From: CAVZVW01 sp963778845 | Lineage (GTDB): Bacteria; Actinomycetota; Actinomycetes; Actinomycetales; Kineosporiaceae | DNA length: 64,000 nt | Assembly: GCA_963778845.1 (NCBI GenBank) | Contig: CAVZVW010000009.1 | Span: 992,001-1,056,000 of the forward strand | Direction: 5' to 3' | Shown: piece after piece, positions 7,655 through 15,837 of the stretch | Layout: each line of letters opens with the position of its first letter | How positions within the stretch are numbered: the stretch's first letter is position 1 | Made by a program: the position numbers and the translations under genes | The notes under the pieces: model-generated | The model's input: only the letters and a program-made list of their open reading frames with translations | The model's database searches: none | What the model was told of the DNA's origin: nothing

Positions 7655-8938
7655 ATGTCTCTCGGCACACGGTTGCGCCATGGCAGTCTGCCCGTGGCGA
7701 TGCTCTCGGCGTTGGCGCTGGCCGCCTGCGCCTCCGGCTCCAGCTCCAGCACGGGCGGGGCGACGACCAGCCAGTCGGCCGCCACGTCCTCCGCGAGCCC
7801 CAGCACCACGGGGCCCCCGCTCGTGATCGGCGCCTCGGTCAGCCTGACCGGCGACTTCGCCGACAACGGCAAGGCGGTCAAGGCGGGCTACGACCTCTGG
7901 GCGAGCACCATCAACGCCAAGGGCGGCATCCTCGGGCGTCAGGTCGAGTTCAAGATCGTCGATGACACCTCGAGCCCGACGCAGGTGGTCACCAACTACC
8001 AGAACCTCATCAACAAGGACAAGGTCGACCTCGTCTTCGGGCCGTTCTCGAGCCTGCTGACCATCCCGGCGTCCCAGGTCGCGAAGCGCTACGGCTACGC
8101 GTTCCTCGAGCCCGCGGGTGGTGGCCCCAAGGTGTTCGCGCAGAAGCTGGACAACCTCTTCTTCGTGCAGCCGGCACCGGTCGTGAAGTCCGGAGAGGTG
8201 TTCGCGGACTGGGTGCTCTCCCTGCCGGCGGACCAGCAGCCGAAGACGGCCGCCTACGCCGAGCTCGACGACCCGTTCGCAGCACCCATCGCCGAGGCCA
8301 TCCGCGCGCGCTTCGAGGCGGCGGGGATCAAGACGGTCTACAAGCAGGTGTACCCGCCCGAGACCCAGGACTTCTCCCCGATCATGGCCAAGGTGGCCGC
8401 GGCCAACCCCGACGTGCTCGTCAGCGGCACGCAGAGCGAGGACGCCTACGCGCAGGTGAAGAGCCTGGTGCAGCTGAAGTTCAGCCCCAAGTTCATGTTC
8501 ATGTCCAACGGGGCGAACTCACCGGTGGAGTTCCCGTCGAAGGTCGGCCCGTCCAACACCCAGGGCATCATGTCCGCTGGCGACTGGTTCCCCGGCTCGA
8601 CGGCCGCCGGCAGCGCCGAGTTCACGGCGGCCTACATCCAGGCCAACGGCGGCACGGCGGACACGATCGACAACAGCACCGCCGAGGCCTACGCCTGCGG
8701 ACAGCTGCTGGAGCAGGTCGCCGCCAAGACGGGCAAGGTGGACAACGCCACGATCATCTCCACCCTGCACCAGGGCACGTGGCCCACGCTGCTCGGCGAC
8801 CTCAGCTGGGACGCGGTGGGGGCGCCGCAAGGCACCTTCAACCTCGTCCAGTGGCAGGGCGGCAAGCTCGTGCCCGTCTTCCCGGCCGCCATCGCGCAGG
8901 CGACCCCGATCGCTCCGAAGCCAGGTTGGGGCGGGTGA
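7655..8938 (+). CDS. livK: branched-chain-amino-acid-type ABC transporter substrate-binding lipoprotein
   Basis: A 427-residue extracytoplasmic binding protein. The N-terminus has a signal peptide ending in a lipobox (LALAAC) with the lipidated Cys at residue 25, then an STGG/TTSQSA linker. The mature part begins VIGASVSLTGDFADNGKAVKAG and continues in the type I periplasmic-binding fold of the HAAT (hydrophobic amino acid) family, with GILGRQVEFKIVDDTSSP and LVFGPFSSLLTIPASQV. Related proteins bind leucine, amides, urea or aromatic acids, so the ligand here is unknown. A GGAGGA site precedes the ATG at 7655. It heads the operon livKHMGF and is probably repressed by the divergent LacI protein. 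Confidence 0.9.
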   Translation: MSLGTRLRHGSLPVAMLSALALAACASGSSSSTGGATTSQSAATSSASPSTTGPPLVIGASVSLTGDFADNGKAVKAGYDLWASTINAKGGILGRQVEFKIVDDTSSPTQVVTNYQNLINKDKVDLVFGPFSSLLTIPASQVAKRYGYAFLEPAGGGPKVFAQKLDNLFFVQPAPVVKSGEVFADWVLSLPADQQPKTAAYAELDDPFAAPIAEAIRARFEAAGIKTVYKQVYPPETQDFSPIMAKVAAANPDVLVSGTQSEDAYAQVKSLVQLKFSPKFMFMSNGANSPVEFPSKVGPSNTQGIMSAGDWFPGSTAAGSAEFTAAYIQANGGTADTIDNSTAEAYACGQLLEQVAAKTGKVDNATIISTLHQGTWPTLLGDLSWDAVGAPQGTFNLVQWQGGKLVPVFPAAIAQATPIAPKPGWGG

Positions 8939-8942
8939 TCCG

Positions 8943-9821
8943 ATGCACGCCTTGGTCCAAGGCGTGATTCTCGGGGTGCTGACCGGAGGCGTGTATGCGC
9001 TCATGGCCTCCGGTCAGACCCTGATCTTCGGCATCATGAAGGTCGTCAACCTGGCCCAGGGCGCGATGGTGGTCTTCTCGGCCTACCTGGCCTACCAGCT
9101 GTTCACGTCGTTCGGGCTGGACCCGTTCCTGGCGATCCCCGTCACGACCGCGGTGATGTTCTGCCTCGGGGTCGGCGTCCAGCTGCTGTTCCTGCGCCCC
9201 CTGCGCAGCCAGGACAAGCCCGAGCTGAGCCTGCTCGTGACCTTCGCCGTCGCGCTGCTGCTCGAAGGCATCATGAGCGTGAGCTGGAACACCACGTTCC
9301 GCAGCATCAACACCAGCTACGCGAACTCGAGCTGGACGGTCTTCGGGTACCAGGTCACCGTCGTCCGGTTCTGGGCGTTCGTGCTCTCCCTGGTCTGCCT
9401 CGGCCTGCTGTTCCTGCTGCTCACCCGGACGCGTTTCGGACGCGCGATCCGCGCGACCGTGCAGAACCCGGACGCCGCCCGGCTCCTCGGCGTGGAGTCC
9501 GACGTCGTCTCCGCCCTCGGGTTCGGCCTGGGGACGGCGACGGCGGCCGCGGCGGGGTCGGTCTACGGGCTGCTCTACCCGTTCTACGCGGGCAGCCACT
9601 ACGACCTGATCTCGCGGCTGCTGTCGATCGTGGTCCTCGGCGGCCTCGGCAGCGTGGGCGGCGCCGTGGTCGCCGCCCTGATCGTGTCGGTCTCCTCGGC
9701 GATCGTGGCGTCGACCGTGTCACCGGCGTGGTCGGAGATGACGTTCTTCGTCATCCTCATCCTCGTGCTGCTGATCCGGCCGCAGGGGCTGTTCGGCACG
9801 GTGGGCCGGGGGGCCATGTGA
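8943..9821 (+). CDS. livH: branched-chain-type ABC transporter permease LivH
   Basis: A 292-residue integral membrane protein with about eight helices. It shows the LivH hallmarks: GVYALMASGQTLIFGIMKVVNLAQGAM near the N-terminus, RFGRAIRATVQNPDAARLLGV in the cytoplasmic loop that contacts the ATPases, and GGLGSVGGAVVAALIV near the C-terminus. It pairs with LivM to form the channel. The ATG lies 4 nt after the livK stop, and the stop overlaps the livM start, so translation is coupled. Confidence 0.92.
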   Translation: MHALVQGVILGVLTGGVYALMASGQTLIFGIMKVVNLAQGAMVVFSAYLAYQLFTSFGLDPFLAIPVTTAVMFCLGVGVQLLFLRPLRSQDKPELSLLVTFAVALLLEGIMSVSWNTTFRSINTSYANSSWTVFGYQVTVVRFWAFVLSLVCLGLLFLLLTRTRFGRAIRATVQNPDAARLLGVESDVVSALGFGLGTATAAAAGSVYGLLYPFYAGSHYDLISRLLSIVVLGGLGSVGGAVVAALIVSVSSAIVASTVSPAWSEMTFFVILILVLLIRPQGLFGTVGRGAM

Positions 9822-10863
9822 CCCGCGCCGGCGTGGCCCGCGGCGTGGGCTTCTTCGCCGTGCTCGCGGCCCTGCCCCTGGTGGGGCTGCAGCACTGGGT
9901 GCTCAACATGGCCGTGTTCGTCTTCATGTACGCGACCATGTCCAGCGGCTGGAACCTCGTGGGCGGCTTCGCCGGGTACCCCTCCCTCGGCCACGCGGCG
10001 TTCTTCGGGATCGGCGCCTACACCGAGGGGCTGATCTTCCAGGACCAGACGCTGTCCAGCGGGTACGAGCCCTTCCTCGTCCTGCCGCTGGTCGGCCTGG
10101 TCGCGCGCCCTCATCGGCTGGCCGATCGCACTGGTCTCGATGCGCACGCGCACCGACGTCTTCGCCATCGTCACCATCACCTTCCTGTTCGTCGTGCAGA
10201 CCCTGGCCTTCAACCTGCGCGGCCTCACCGGCGGCTCGCAGGGTCTCGCCCTGCCGGTGCCCCCGTTCAGCGCCGCCGGGTTCGAGCGTCCCTTCTACTA
10301 CGTGCTGCTCGCCCTGCTCGCGCTGGCGATGGGTCTGACCTACCTGTCGATGCGCACGAAGCTCGGCCTGGCTCTGGTCTCGGTGCGGGCCGACGAGGAC
10401 AAGGCGCGGGGGGTCGGCGTCCGCGTCACCGCCGTGAAGGTGTCTGGCCTTCGTGGTCGGGGTCGGACTCACCGGCATGGTGGGTGCGGTCTGGGCGTAC
10501 TACATCGGCTTCATCTACCCCCAGTTCGCCGTCGACCCGCTGATCACCATCGTGATCGTGCTCATGACCTTCCTCGGCGGGCGCGCGACGCTGTGGGGGC
10601 CGGTGCTGGGCGCGTTCATCCTGGAGTCGGGCCAGCAGTACCTCGCCTACAGCCTCGGGGCGAGCCGGGTGTACCTCATCGCCTACGCCATGGTCTTCCT
10701 GCTCGTCATGCTGTTCCTGCCCCGCGGGATCATCCCCACGCTGCAGGACCGGCTGCGCGCCCGGCGACGCCGGATGCGGCTGGACCTCGCCGACCCTGCG
10801 ACCCCCTCGGCGGACGGCGCCACTGCCGGCGCGCTCGCCGCGCCCGGAGGTGACCTCGCATGA
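9818..10863 (+). pseudogene. livM: ABC transporter permease LivM, two frameshifts
   Basis: Read in three successive frames this is a full-length LivM of about 347 residues. Frame one runs from the GTG at 9818 (overlapping the livH stop) through LVGGFAGYPSLGHAAFFGIGAY to LVGLVA. Frame two resumes at ALIGWPIALVSMRTRTDVFAIVTITFLF and carries LGLALVSVRADEDKARGVGV. Frame three continues with AFVVGVGLTGMVGAVWAYY to the TGA at 10861-10863. Breaks are near 10102-10110 and 10442-10444; each needs one base removed. Nothing else is damaged and both junctions fall inside conserved stretches, so either the sequence has two inserted bases or the permease is recently inactivated. Without it the importer could not work. 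Confidence 0.85.
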
Positions 10864-11589
10864 GCGCGCTGCTGGTGGTCGGAGACCACGACGAAGGTGT
10901 TCGGCGGGATCAGGGCCGTCGACGGCTGCTCGCTCGAGGTGGCCGACGGCTCCATCACCGGCCTGATCGGTCCGAACGGCTCGGGCAAGACCACGCTGTT
11001 CAACATCATCACCGGCTACCTGCGCGCCGACTCCGGGCGCGTGCAGTTCGCCGGACGCGACGTCACCGGCCACGACCCCGGCCGGCTCTACCGCGGCGGG
11101 CTGTCCCGCACCTTCCAGCAGGCGCGGGTCTTCCCGCAGCTGAGCGTGAAGGAGAACCTGGTCGTCGCCGCGGGCTTCGGGTGGCGGCTGCTGGGGCCGC
11201 GCACGGGCCGGGCCGACCACGAGCGCGCCGACCGCCTGCTCGACGACTTCCGCCTCACCGGCGTCGCCGACCTCCTGGCCGGCGAGCTGTCGTACGGGCA
11301 GCGCAAGCTCCTGGAGTTCGCCGCCGCGCTGATGAGCTCACCGCGGCTCGTGCTGCTCGACGAGCCGACAGCGGGGGTCAACCCGGTGCTGATCCAGACC
11401 ATGGAGCAGCACATCCGGGCGCGCAACGCCGCCGGGGTCACGTTCCTCATCGTCGAGCACGACATGTCCTTCGTGATGCGGGTCTGCGACCCGGTCGTGG
11501 TGCTCGACTCCGGCCGGCGGATCTTCATGGGCACGCCCACCGAGGTGCAGGCCAACCCGATGGTCCTCGACGCCTATCTGGGGGCCTGA
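10860..11589 (+). pseudogene. livG: ABC transporter ATP-binding protein LivG, one frameshift near the start
   Basis: The ATG at 10860 overlaps the livM stop (ATGA). After MSALLVV the frame is broken by one extra G at 10881-10882. Restored, the protein continues TTTKVFGGIRAVDGCSLEV and is 242 residues, standard for LivG. The ATPase core is intact: Walker A GPNGSGKTT, LSYGQRKLLEFAAAL signature, Walker B RLVLLDEPTAGVNP and the switch His in IVEHDMSF. A GTG at 10897 gives a 230-residue product lacking only the first strands, which gene callers may report. It pairs with LivF to energise import. Confidence 0.88.
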
Positions 11590-11592
11590 CCG

Positions 11593-12357
11593 ATGACCGC
11601 GATCCTCGAGCTCTCCGGCGTCGTGGCCGGGTACGGCGCCGGCGACATCCTCAAAGGGGTGGACCTCAGCGTGGAGCGCGGCTCGGTGACCTGTCTCATC
11701 GGCCCCAACGGAGCGGGCAAGTCGACCGTGCTCAAGACCGTGAGCGGGCTGCTGCGCCCACGGCAGGGCACCGTGCGCTACCAGGGGCAGGAGATCAGCC
11801 GCCTCAGCCCGCGGGCGCGGCTGCACGAGGGCATCGTGCACGTCCCGCAGGACCGCAGCCTCTTCCCGGCCATGACGGTCTGGGACAACCTCCTCATGGG
11901 CGGCTACATCCTGCGTGACGCCGCAGAGCTGCGACGCCGGACGGCCCAGGCCGTGGAGGCGTTCCCGATCTGCAGCCAGCGCTCCCACGAGCACGCCGGC
12001 GCCCTGTCGGGGGGCGAGCAGAAGCAGGTGGAGCTCGCCCGCACCCTGATCCTCGACCCGACCCTCATCCTGCTCGACGAGCCCTCCATCGGCCTGGACC
12101 CGAAGTCCCGCCACGTCGTCTTCGAGAGCATCCGCACGCTGGCGCAGGCCGGGCGCACGATCCTCCTGGTCGAGCAGAACGCCCGATCGGGGCTGGCCGC
12201 GGCCGACGTCGGCGCGGTCCTCGAGGCCGGCCGGGTGCGGCTGGTCGCCCCCGGAGCCACCCTGCTGGCCGACCCGAACGTCGCCCGCCTCTATCTGGGC
12301 GGCACGCCCCAGCCGCCGACTGCCGCCCCGGGACCACCGGGCCCGAGACCAGCCTGA
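11593..12357 (+). CDS. livF: ABC transporter ATP-binding protein LivF
   Basis: A 254-residue ATPase with Walker A GPNGAGKST, signature ALSGGEQKQVELARTL (family-typical GG pair), Walker B TLILLDEPSIGLDP and switch His in the LLVEQNARSG segment (here Gln-Asn, as in LivF proteins). Q-loop VPQDRSLFP is present. It starts 3 nt after livG and completes a five-gene importer of the HAAT type. A proline-rich tail (PQPPTAAPGPPGPRP) follows the domain. Co-transcription with the catabolic genes downstream (56-nt gap) suggests the imported compound is their substrate. Confidence 0.92.
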   Translation: MTAILELSGVVAGYGAGDILKGVDLSVERGSVTCLIGPNGAGKSTVLKTVSGLLRPRQGTVRYQGQEISRLSPRARLHEGIVHVPQDRSLFPAMTVWDNLLMGGYILRDAAELRRRTAQAVEAFPICSQRSHEHAGALSGGEQKQVELARTLILDPTLILLDEPSIGLDPKSRHVVFESIRTLAQAGRTILLVEQNARSGLAAADVGAVLEAGRVRLVAPGATLLADPNVARLYLGGTPQPPTAAPGPPGPRPA

Positions 12358-12413
12358 CGGAGACGCGAACCCGACGACACAGCAGCACGAGACAGCAGGA
12401 AGAGGACCGCGAG

Positions 12414-14705
12414 ATGAGCGCAGAGCACCTCCGCGTCGGGTGGATCGGAACGGGTCGGATGGGCCACGCGATGGTGACGCGCCTGCTGGCCGCCGGCCAG
12501 GACGTCCACGTCTGGAACCGCACGCGGGCGAAGGCGGAGGACCTCGCCGCGCACGGCGCCGTCGTGGTCGACTCCGTCGCCGACCTGGCCGAGCGTGACG
12601 TGGTGTTCACGATGGTTGCTGCGGACGACGACCTGCTCGAGGTCACCCTCGGCGAGGGCGGACTGTTGCGCCGGCCCGGCTGCGCGCCGTCCTACCTGGT
12701 GGACTCCACGACGATCTCGGCGCAGACGTCGGAGCGGATCCGTCAGGTCGCGACGCAGTGCGGGACGGCGCTGCTCGCGGCACCGGTGAGCGGCAACGCC
12801 AAGGTGGTCAAGGCCGGTCGCCTGTCGGTCGCGGTGTCCGGCCCGCGGGCCGCCTACGACACCCTCGAGCCACTTCTGAGGCTGCTGGGGCACTCGGTGA
12901 CCTACGTCGGCGAGGCGGACGTCGCGCGCCTGGTCAAGCTCGCCCACAACATCTTCCTCGGAGTGGTCACCCAGTCCCTCGCCGAGATCACCGTGCTCGC
13001 CCAGCAGGGCGGCGTCCCCCGGGCGGCCCTGCTGGAGTTCATCAACGGCTCGGTGCTCGGGTCGGCCTTCAGCCGGTACAAGTCGCCCGCCTTCGTCGGC
13101 CTGGACCTCACGCCCACCTTCACGACCACGTTGCTGCGCAAGGACTTCGACCTCGGGTTGGACGCCGCGCGCAGGCTTCAGGTGCCGCTGCCCCTGGCCG
13201 CGGCGGCACACCAGCTGGTGCAGCAGGCCGTCGGTCGCGGCCACGGCGAGGAGGACTTCGCCGCCCTGCTCGTCGAGCAGGCGCGCAGCAGCGGGATCGA
13301 GCTCGTGGCCGAGGACACCCCCGTGGACGACGGCCTGTCCGAACCCGAGGGTCGGCTCGGGGCCGCCCGCGGCACAGGCGTCCTCCTGACGGCACCCGCC
13401 ATCGGGGAGACCGCCTGTCGCTACCTGCCCGCCCTCTCGACTGGAGGAAGCCAGATGCCCGGTGCTATCGCCCCTCCCCCGCCCAGCCCTGGACGGATGG
13501 CCGTGGACTTCGAGGAGCGGGTGGACTTCGACCGCCTCCGCCGCTACCGGCTCGCCCGCACGCGCGAGGCCCTGGACGCCTCCGAGCTCGGGGCGCTGCT
13601 CCTCTTCGACATCAACAACATCCGCTACGTCTCCTCGACCATGATCGGTGAATGGGCGCGGGACAAGGTCGCCCGGTACACCCTGCTCACGCGCCGCGGG
13701 GAGCCCATCGTGTGGGACTTCGGCTCGGCGGCGCGCCACCACCGGCTCTACGCGCCCTGGATCGAGCCGGTCAACAGCCGCCCCGGGATGCTCGGGCTTC
13801 GCGGCTCGGTGGCCCCGGACGCCGGGCTCGTCGACCGGGCGGTCGCCGAGATCGCCTCGATCCTCGCCGAGGAGGGTGTGGCGGACCTGCCGCTGGGCGT
13901 GGACATCGCCGAGACACCGATGTTCCTCGCCCTGCAGCACAAGGGGATCCAGGTGCGCGACGCGCAGCAGGTGATGCTCGACGCCCGGCTCGTGAAGTCC
14001 GGCGACGAGATCAAGCTGCTGTCGACGGCGGCCGCGATGGTCGACGGGGTCTACCAGGACATCACCGAGGCGCTGAAGCCGGGGGTGCGCGAGAACGAGA
14101 TCGTGGCACTGGCGAACAAGCGGCTCTACGAGATGGGCTCCGACGACGTCGAGGCCATCAACGCGGTCTCCGGCGAACGGTGCAACCCGCACCCGCACAA
14201 CTTCTCCGACCGCATCGTGCGACCGGGCGACCAGGTGTACTTCGACATCATCCAGTCGTTCAACGGCTACCGGACCTGCTACTACCGCACGTTCGCGGTC
14301 GGCCGCGCCACGCCGGCCCAGCGCGACGCCTATGTCAAGGCCCGCGAGTGGATCGACGCGGCGATCGACCTCGCCCGCCCGGGTGTGACCACCGACCAGA
14401 TCGCCCGGCTCTGGCCGCGCGCGGAGGAGTTCGGCTTCGAGAGCGAGATGGCCGCCTTCGGCCTGCAGTTCGGCCACGGCCTGGGCCTCGGGCTGCACGA
14501 GCGACCGATCATCTCGCGGCTGAACTCCCTCGAGCACCCGGTGGAGCTTCGCGAGGGCATGGTGTTCGCGCTGGAGACGTACTGCCCCGCCGCCGACGGC
14601 TACTCGGCCGCCCGGATCGAGGAGGAGGTCGTGGTCACCGCCGACGGCCCGTCCGTGCTCACCCTCTTCCCGGCCGAGGAGCTGTTCGTCACCAACAAGT
14701 TCTGA
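12414..14705 (+). CDS. one open frame: beta-hydroxyacid dehydrogenase joined to an M24-family protein
   Basis: The first 320 or so residues are an NAD(P)-dependent dehydrogenase of the 3-hydroxyisobutyrate / tartronate-semialdehyde reductase family: RVGWIGTGRMGHAMVTRLL nucleotide loop, VHVWNRTRAKAE, substrate loop APVSGNAKVVKAG and the catalytic Lys in LVKLAHNIFLG near residue 180, then KDFDLGLDAA. Family members end near residues 300-310. Here no stop follows; about 30 low-complexity residues lead in frame into the M24 protein. A clear GGAGGAAG and ATG at 13455 suggest two genes whose stop was lost, possibly through another inserted base: a TGA lies one frame over at 13387-13389. A true bifunctional fusion cannot be excluded. 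Expected reaction: reversible oxidation of a beta-hydroxyacid to a semialdehyde. Confidence 0.75.
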   Translation: MSAEHLRVGWIGTGRMGHAMVTRLLAAGQDVHVWNRTRAKAEDLAAHGAVVVDSVADLAERDVVFTMVAADDDLLEVTLGEGGLLRRPGCAPSYLVDSTTISAQTSERIRQVATQCGTALLAAPVSGNAKVVKAGRLSVAVSGPRAAYDTLEPLLRLLGHSVTYVGEADVARLVKLAHNIFLGVVTQSLAEITVLAQQGGVPRAALLEFINGSVLGSAFSRYKSPAFVGLDLTPTFTTTLLRKDFDLGLDAARRLQVPLPLAAAAHQLVQQAVGRGHGEEDFAALLVEQARSSGIELVAEDTPVDDGLSEPEGRLGAARGTGVLLTAPAIGETACRYLPALSTGGSQMPGAIAPPPPSPGRMAVDFEERVDFDRLRRYRLARTREALDASELGALLLFDINNIRYVSSTMIGEWARDKVARYTLLTRRGEPIVWDFGSAARHHRLYAPWIEPVNSRPGMLGLRGSVAPDAGLVDRAVAEIASILAEEGVADLPLGVDIAETPMFLALQHKGIQVRDAQQVMLDARLVKSGDEIKLLSTAAAMVDGVYQDITEALKPGVRENEIVALANKRLYEMGSDDVEAINAVSGERCNPHPHNFSDRIVRPGDQVYFDIIQSFNGYRTCYYRTFAVGRATPAQRDAYVKAREWIDAAIDLARPGVTTDQIARLWPRAEEFGFESEMAAFGLQFGHGLGLGLHERPIISRLNSLEHPVELREGMVFALETYCPAADGYSAARIEEEVVVTADGPSVLTLFPAEELFVTNKF
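13455..14705 (+). CDS. M24-family (creatinase/Xaa-Pro peptidase fold) protein with altered metal site
   Basis: A 416-residue protein if started at the internal ATG at 13455, which has a GGAGGAAG site. The N-terminal creatinase-like domain contains LLFDINNIRYVSSTMIGEWA, and the C-terminal pita-bread domain has LKPGVRENEIV, FGHGLGLGLHERP, FALETY and ARIEEEVVV. Canonical M24 metal ligands are Asp, Asp, His, Glu, Glu. Here the first Asp (residue 264, YFDII) is kept but the second position, 11 residues later, is Cys (residue 275, RTCYYRTF). The N-terminal motif resembles DMSP lyase DddP, ectoine hydrolase and creatinase more than general dipeptidases, so a C-N or C-S hydrolase/lyase role on a small imported compound is more likely than peptide cleavage. 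That is inference. Confidence 0.78.
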   Translation: MPGAIAPPPPSPGRMAVDFEERVDFDRLRRYRLARTREALDASELGALLLFDINNIRYVSSTMIGEWARDKVARYTLLTRRGEPIVWDFGSAARHHRLYAPWIEPVNSRPGMLGLRGSVAPDAGLVDRAVAEIASILAEEGVADLPLGVDIAETPMFLALQHKGIQVRDAQQVMLDARLVKSGDEIKLLSTAAAMVDGVYQDITEALKPGVRENEIVALANKRLYEMGSDDVEAINAVSGERCNPHPHNFSDRIVRPGDQVYFDIIQSFNGYRTCYYRTFAVGRATPAQRDAYVKAREWIDAAIDLARPGVTTDQIARLWPRAEEFGFESEMAAFGLQFGHGLGLGLHERPIISRLNSLEHPVELREGMVFALETYCPAADGYSAARIEEEVVVTADGPSVLTLFPAEELFVTNKF

Positions 14706-14748
14706 CTCGCCGCCACCCCGGCGGGCCCGCCGAAGCAGGAAGGTCACC

Positions 14749-15837
14749 ATGCCAGCCTCGACCGAGCACACCCACGCAGCCGACGCGCGAGAGGCGGTCG
14801 ACGAGCGACCGGGCCCGCCCGGGGTGGACCCGGCGCTGCTGTACCGGCCGCCGGGGTCGGTGGACCGCGCGACGTCGATGGCGCTGTACCGCCAGCTGGT
14901 GCGCATGCGCCGCTTCGAGAAGCGGGCCTACGACCTGTTCCTGCAGAACCTCGTGAAGGGCACGAGCCACCTGTCGCTGGGCATGGAGGCCGTGGCGGCA
15001 GGCTTCGGTGAGGCGATGCAGCCGCAGGACTACACGTTCGCCACGTACCGCGGCCATGCCCACACGCTGGCCCGCGGCGCGTCGATGAGCGCGGTCATGG
15101 GCGAGCTGCTGGGCCGTGAGAGTGGCCTGCTGCACGGCAAGGGCGGGTCGATGCACCTGACCGACGTGGAGCACGGCGTGATGGGCTCCTACGCCATCGT
15201 CGGCGCCCACCTGACGATCGCGCTCGGGGCTGCGTGGTCGGCGCAGTACCAGCAGCAGGACCGCGTCAGCGTGGCGTTCTTCGGCGACGGCACCACGAAC
15301 ATCGGCGCGTTCCACGAGGCCTTGAACCTCGCCGTGGTCTGGCGGCTGCCGGTGGTGTTCGTCTGCGAGAACAACCTCTACATGGAGTACACACCGATCG
15401 GCACGGTGACCGCCGTGGACCGGCCCGCCGCCGACCGTGCAGCCGCCTACGGCCTGGAGCACATCGTCGTGGACGGCAACGACGCCGACGCCGTCTACCT
15501 CACCGCGCGCCGGTTCCTCTCCAGAGCGCGTGAGGGCGGCGGCCCGGCCCTGGTGGAGGCGCACACCTACCGCTCCTCCGGCCACTCCCGTGCCGACCCG
15601 GGAACGTACAAGCCACCGGCCGAGGCCGCCGCCTGGGCCCTGTACGACCCGGTGGAGCTGTACCGTCGTCGCCTGCTCGCCGCCGGGGTGGCGCAGGCAG
15701 ACCTCAGCGAGGTCGAGGACGCCGCGCAGGCAGACGTCGAGGTGGCCACCACCGAGGCGAAAGCCGCCGCGCCACCGGGCCCCGACCTGCTGCTGACGAA
15801 CGTCTGGGCCGACGGGGGTGCATCGTGGCGCAACTGA
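14749..15837 (+). CDS. 2-oxoacid (acetoin/pyruvate-type) dehydrogenase E1 alpha subunit
   Basis: A 362-residue thiamine-diphosphate enzyme subunit. The ThDP motif is clear: GDGTTNIGAFHEALNLA ending about 28 residues later in CENN. Other family segments are GTSHLSLGMEAVAAGF, TYRGHAHTLARG, GKGGSMHLTDVEHGVMGSYAIVG and the phosphorylation-loop-like YRSSGHSRADPGTYKP. Together with the overlapping beta subunit it decarboxylates a 2-oxoacid or cleaves a 2-hydroxyketone such as acetoin. Start ATG 14749 has AGGAAGG upstream. The first 25 residues are a disordered extension. No E2 or E3 gene is nearby. Confidence 0.9.
   Translation: MPASTEHTHAADAREAVDERPGPPGVDPALLYRPPGSVDRATSMALYRQLVRMRRFEKRAYDLFLQNLVKGTSHLSLGMEAVAAGFGEAMQPQDYTFATYRGHAHTLARGASMSAVMGELLGRESGLLHGKGGSMHLTDVEHGVMGSYAIVGAHLTIALGAAWSAQYQQQDRVSVAFFGDGTTNIGAFHEALNLAVVWRLPVVFVCENNLYMEYTPIGTVTAVDRPAADRAAAYGLEHIVVDGNDADAVYLTARRFLSRAREGGGPALVEAHTYRSSGHSRADPGTYKPPAEAAAWALYDPVELYRRRLLAAGVAQADLSEVEDAAQADVEVATTEAKAAAPPGPDLLLTNVWADGGASWRN

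Noticed and set aside
10102..10444. programmed frameshifting in livM
   Set aside because: No slippery heptamer, stop codon context or pseudoknot is evident; both shifts need a base removed, and the same lesion type occurs in unrelated genes.
12291..14906. 871-residue open frame on the minus strand across the dehydrogenase/M24 genes
   Set aside because: It is antisense to two well-supported enzymes, translates to Arg/Gly/His-rich low-complexity sequence with no family motif, and is a normal by-product of high GC content.
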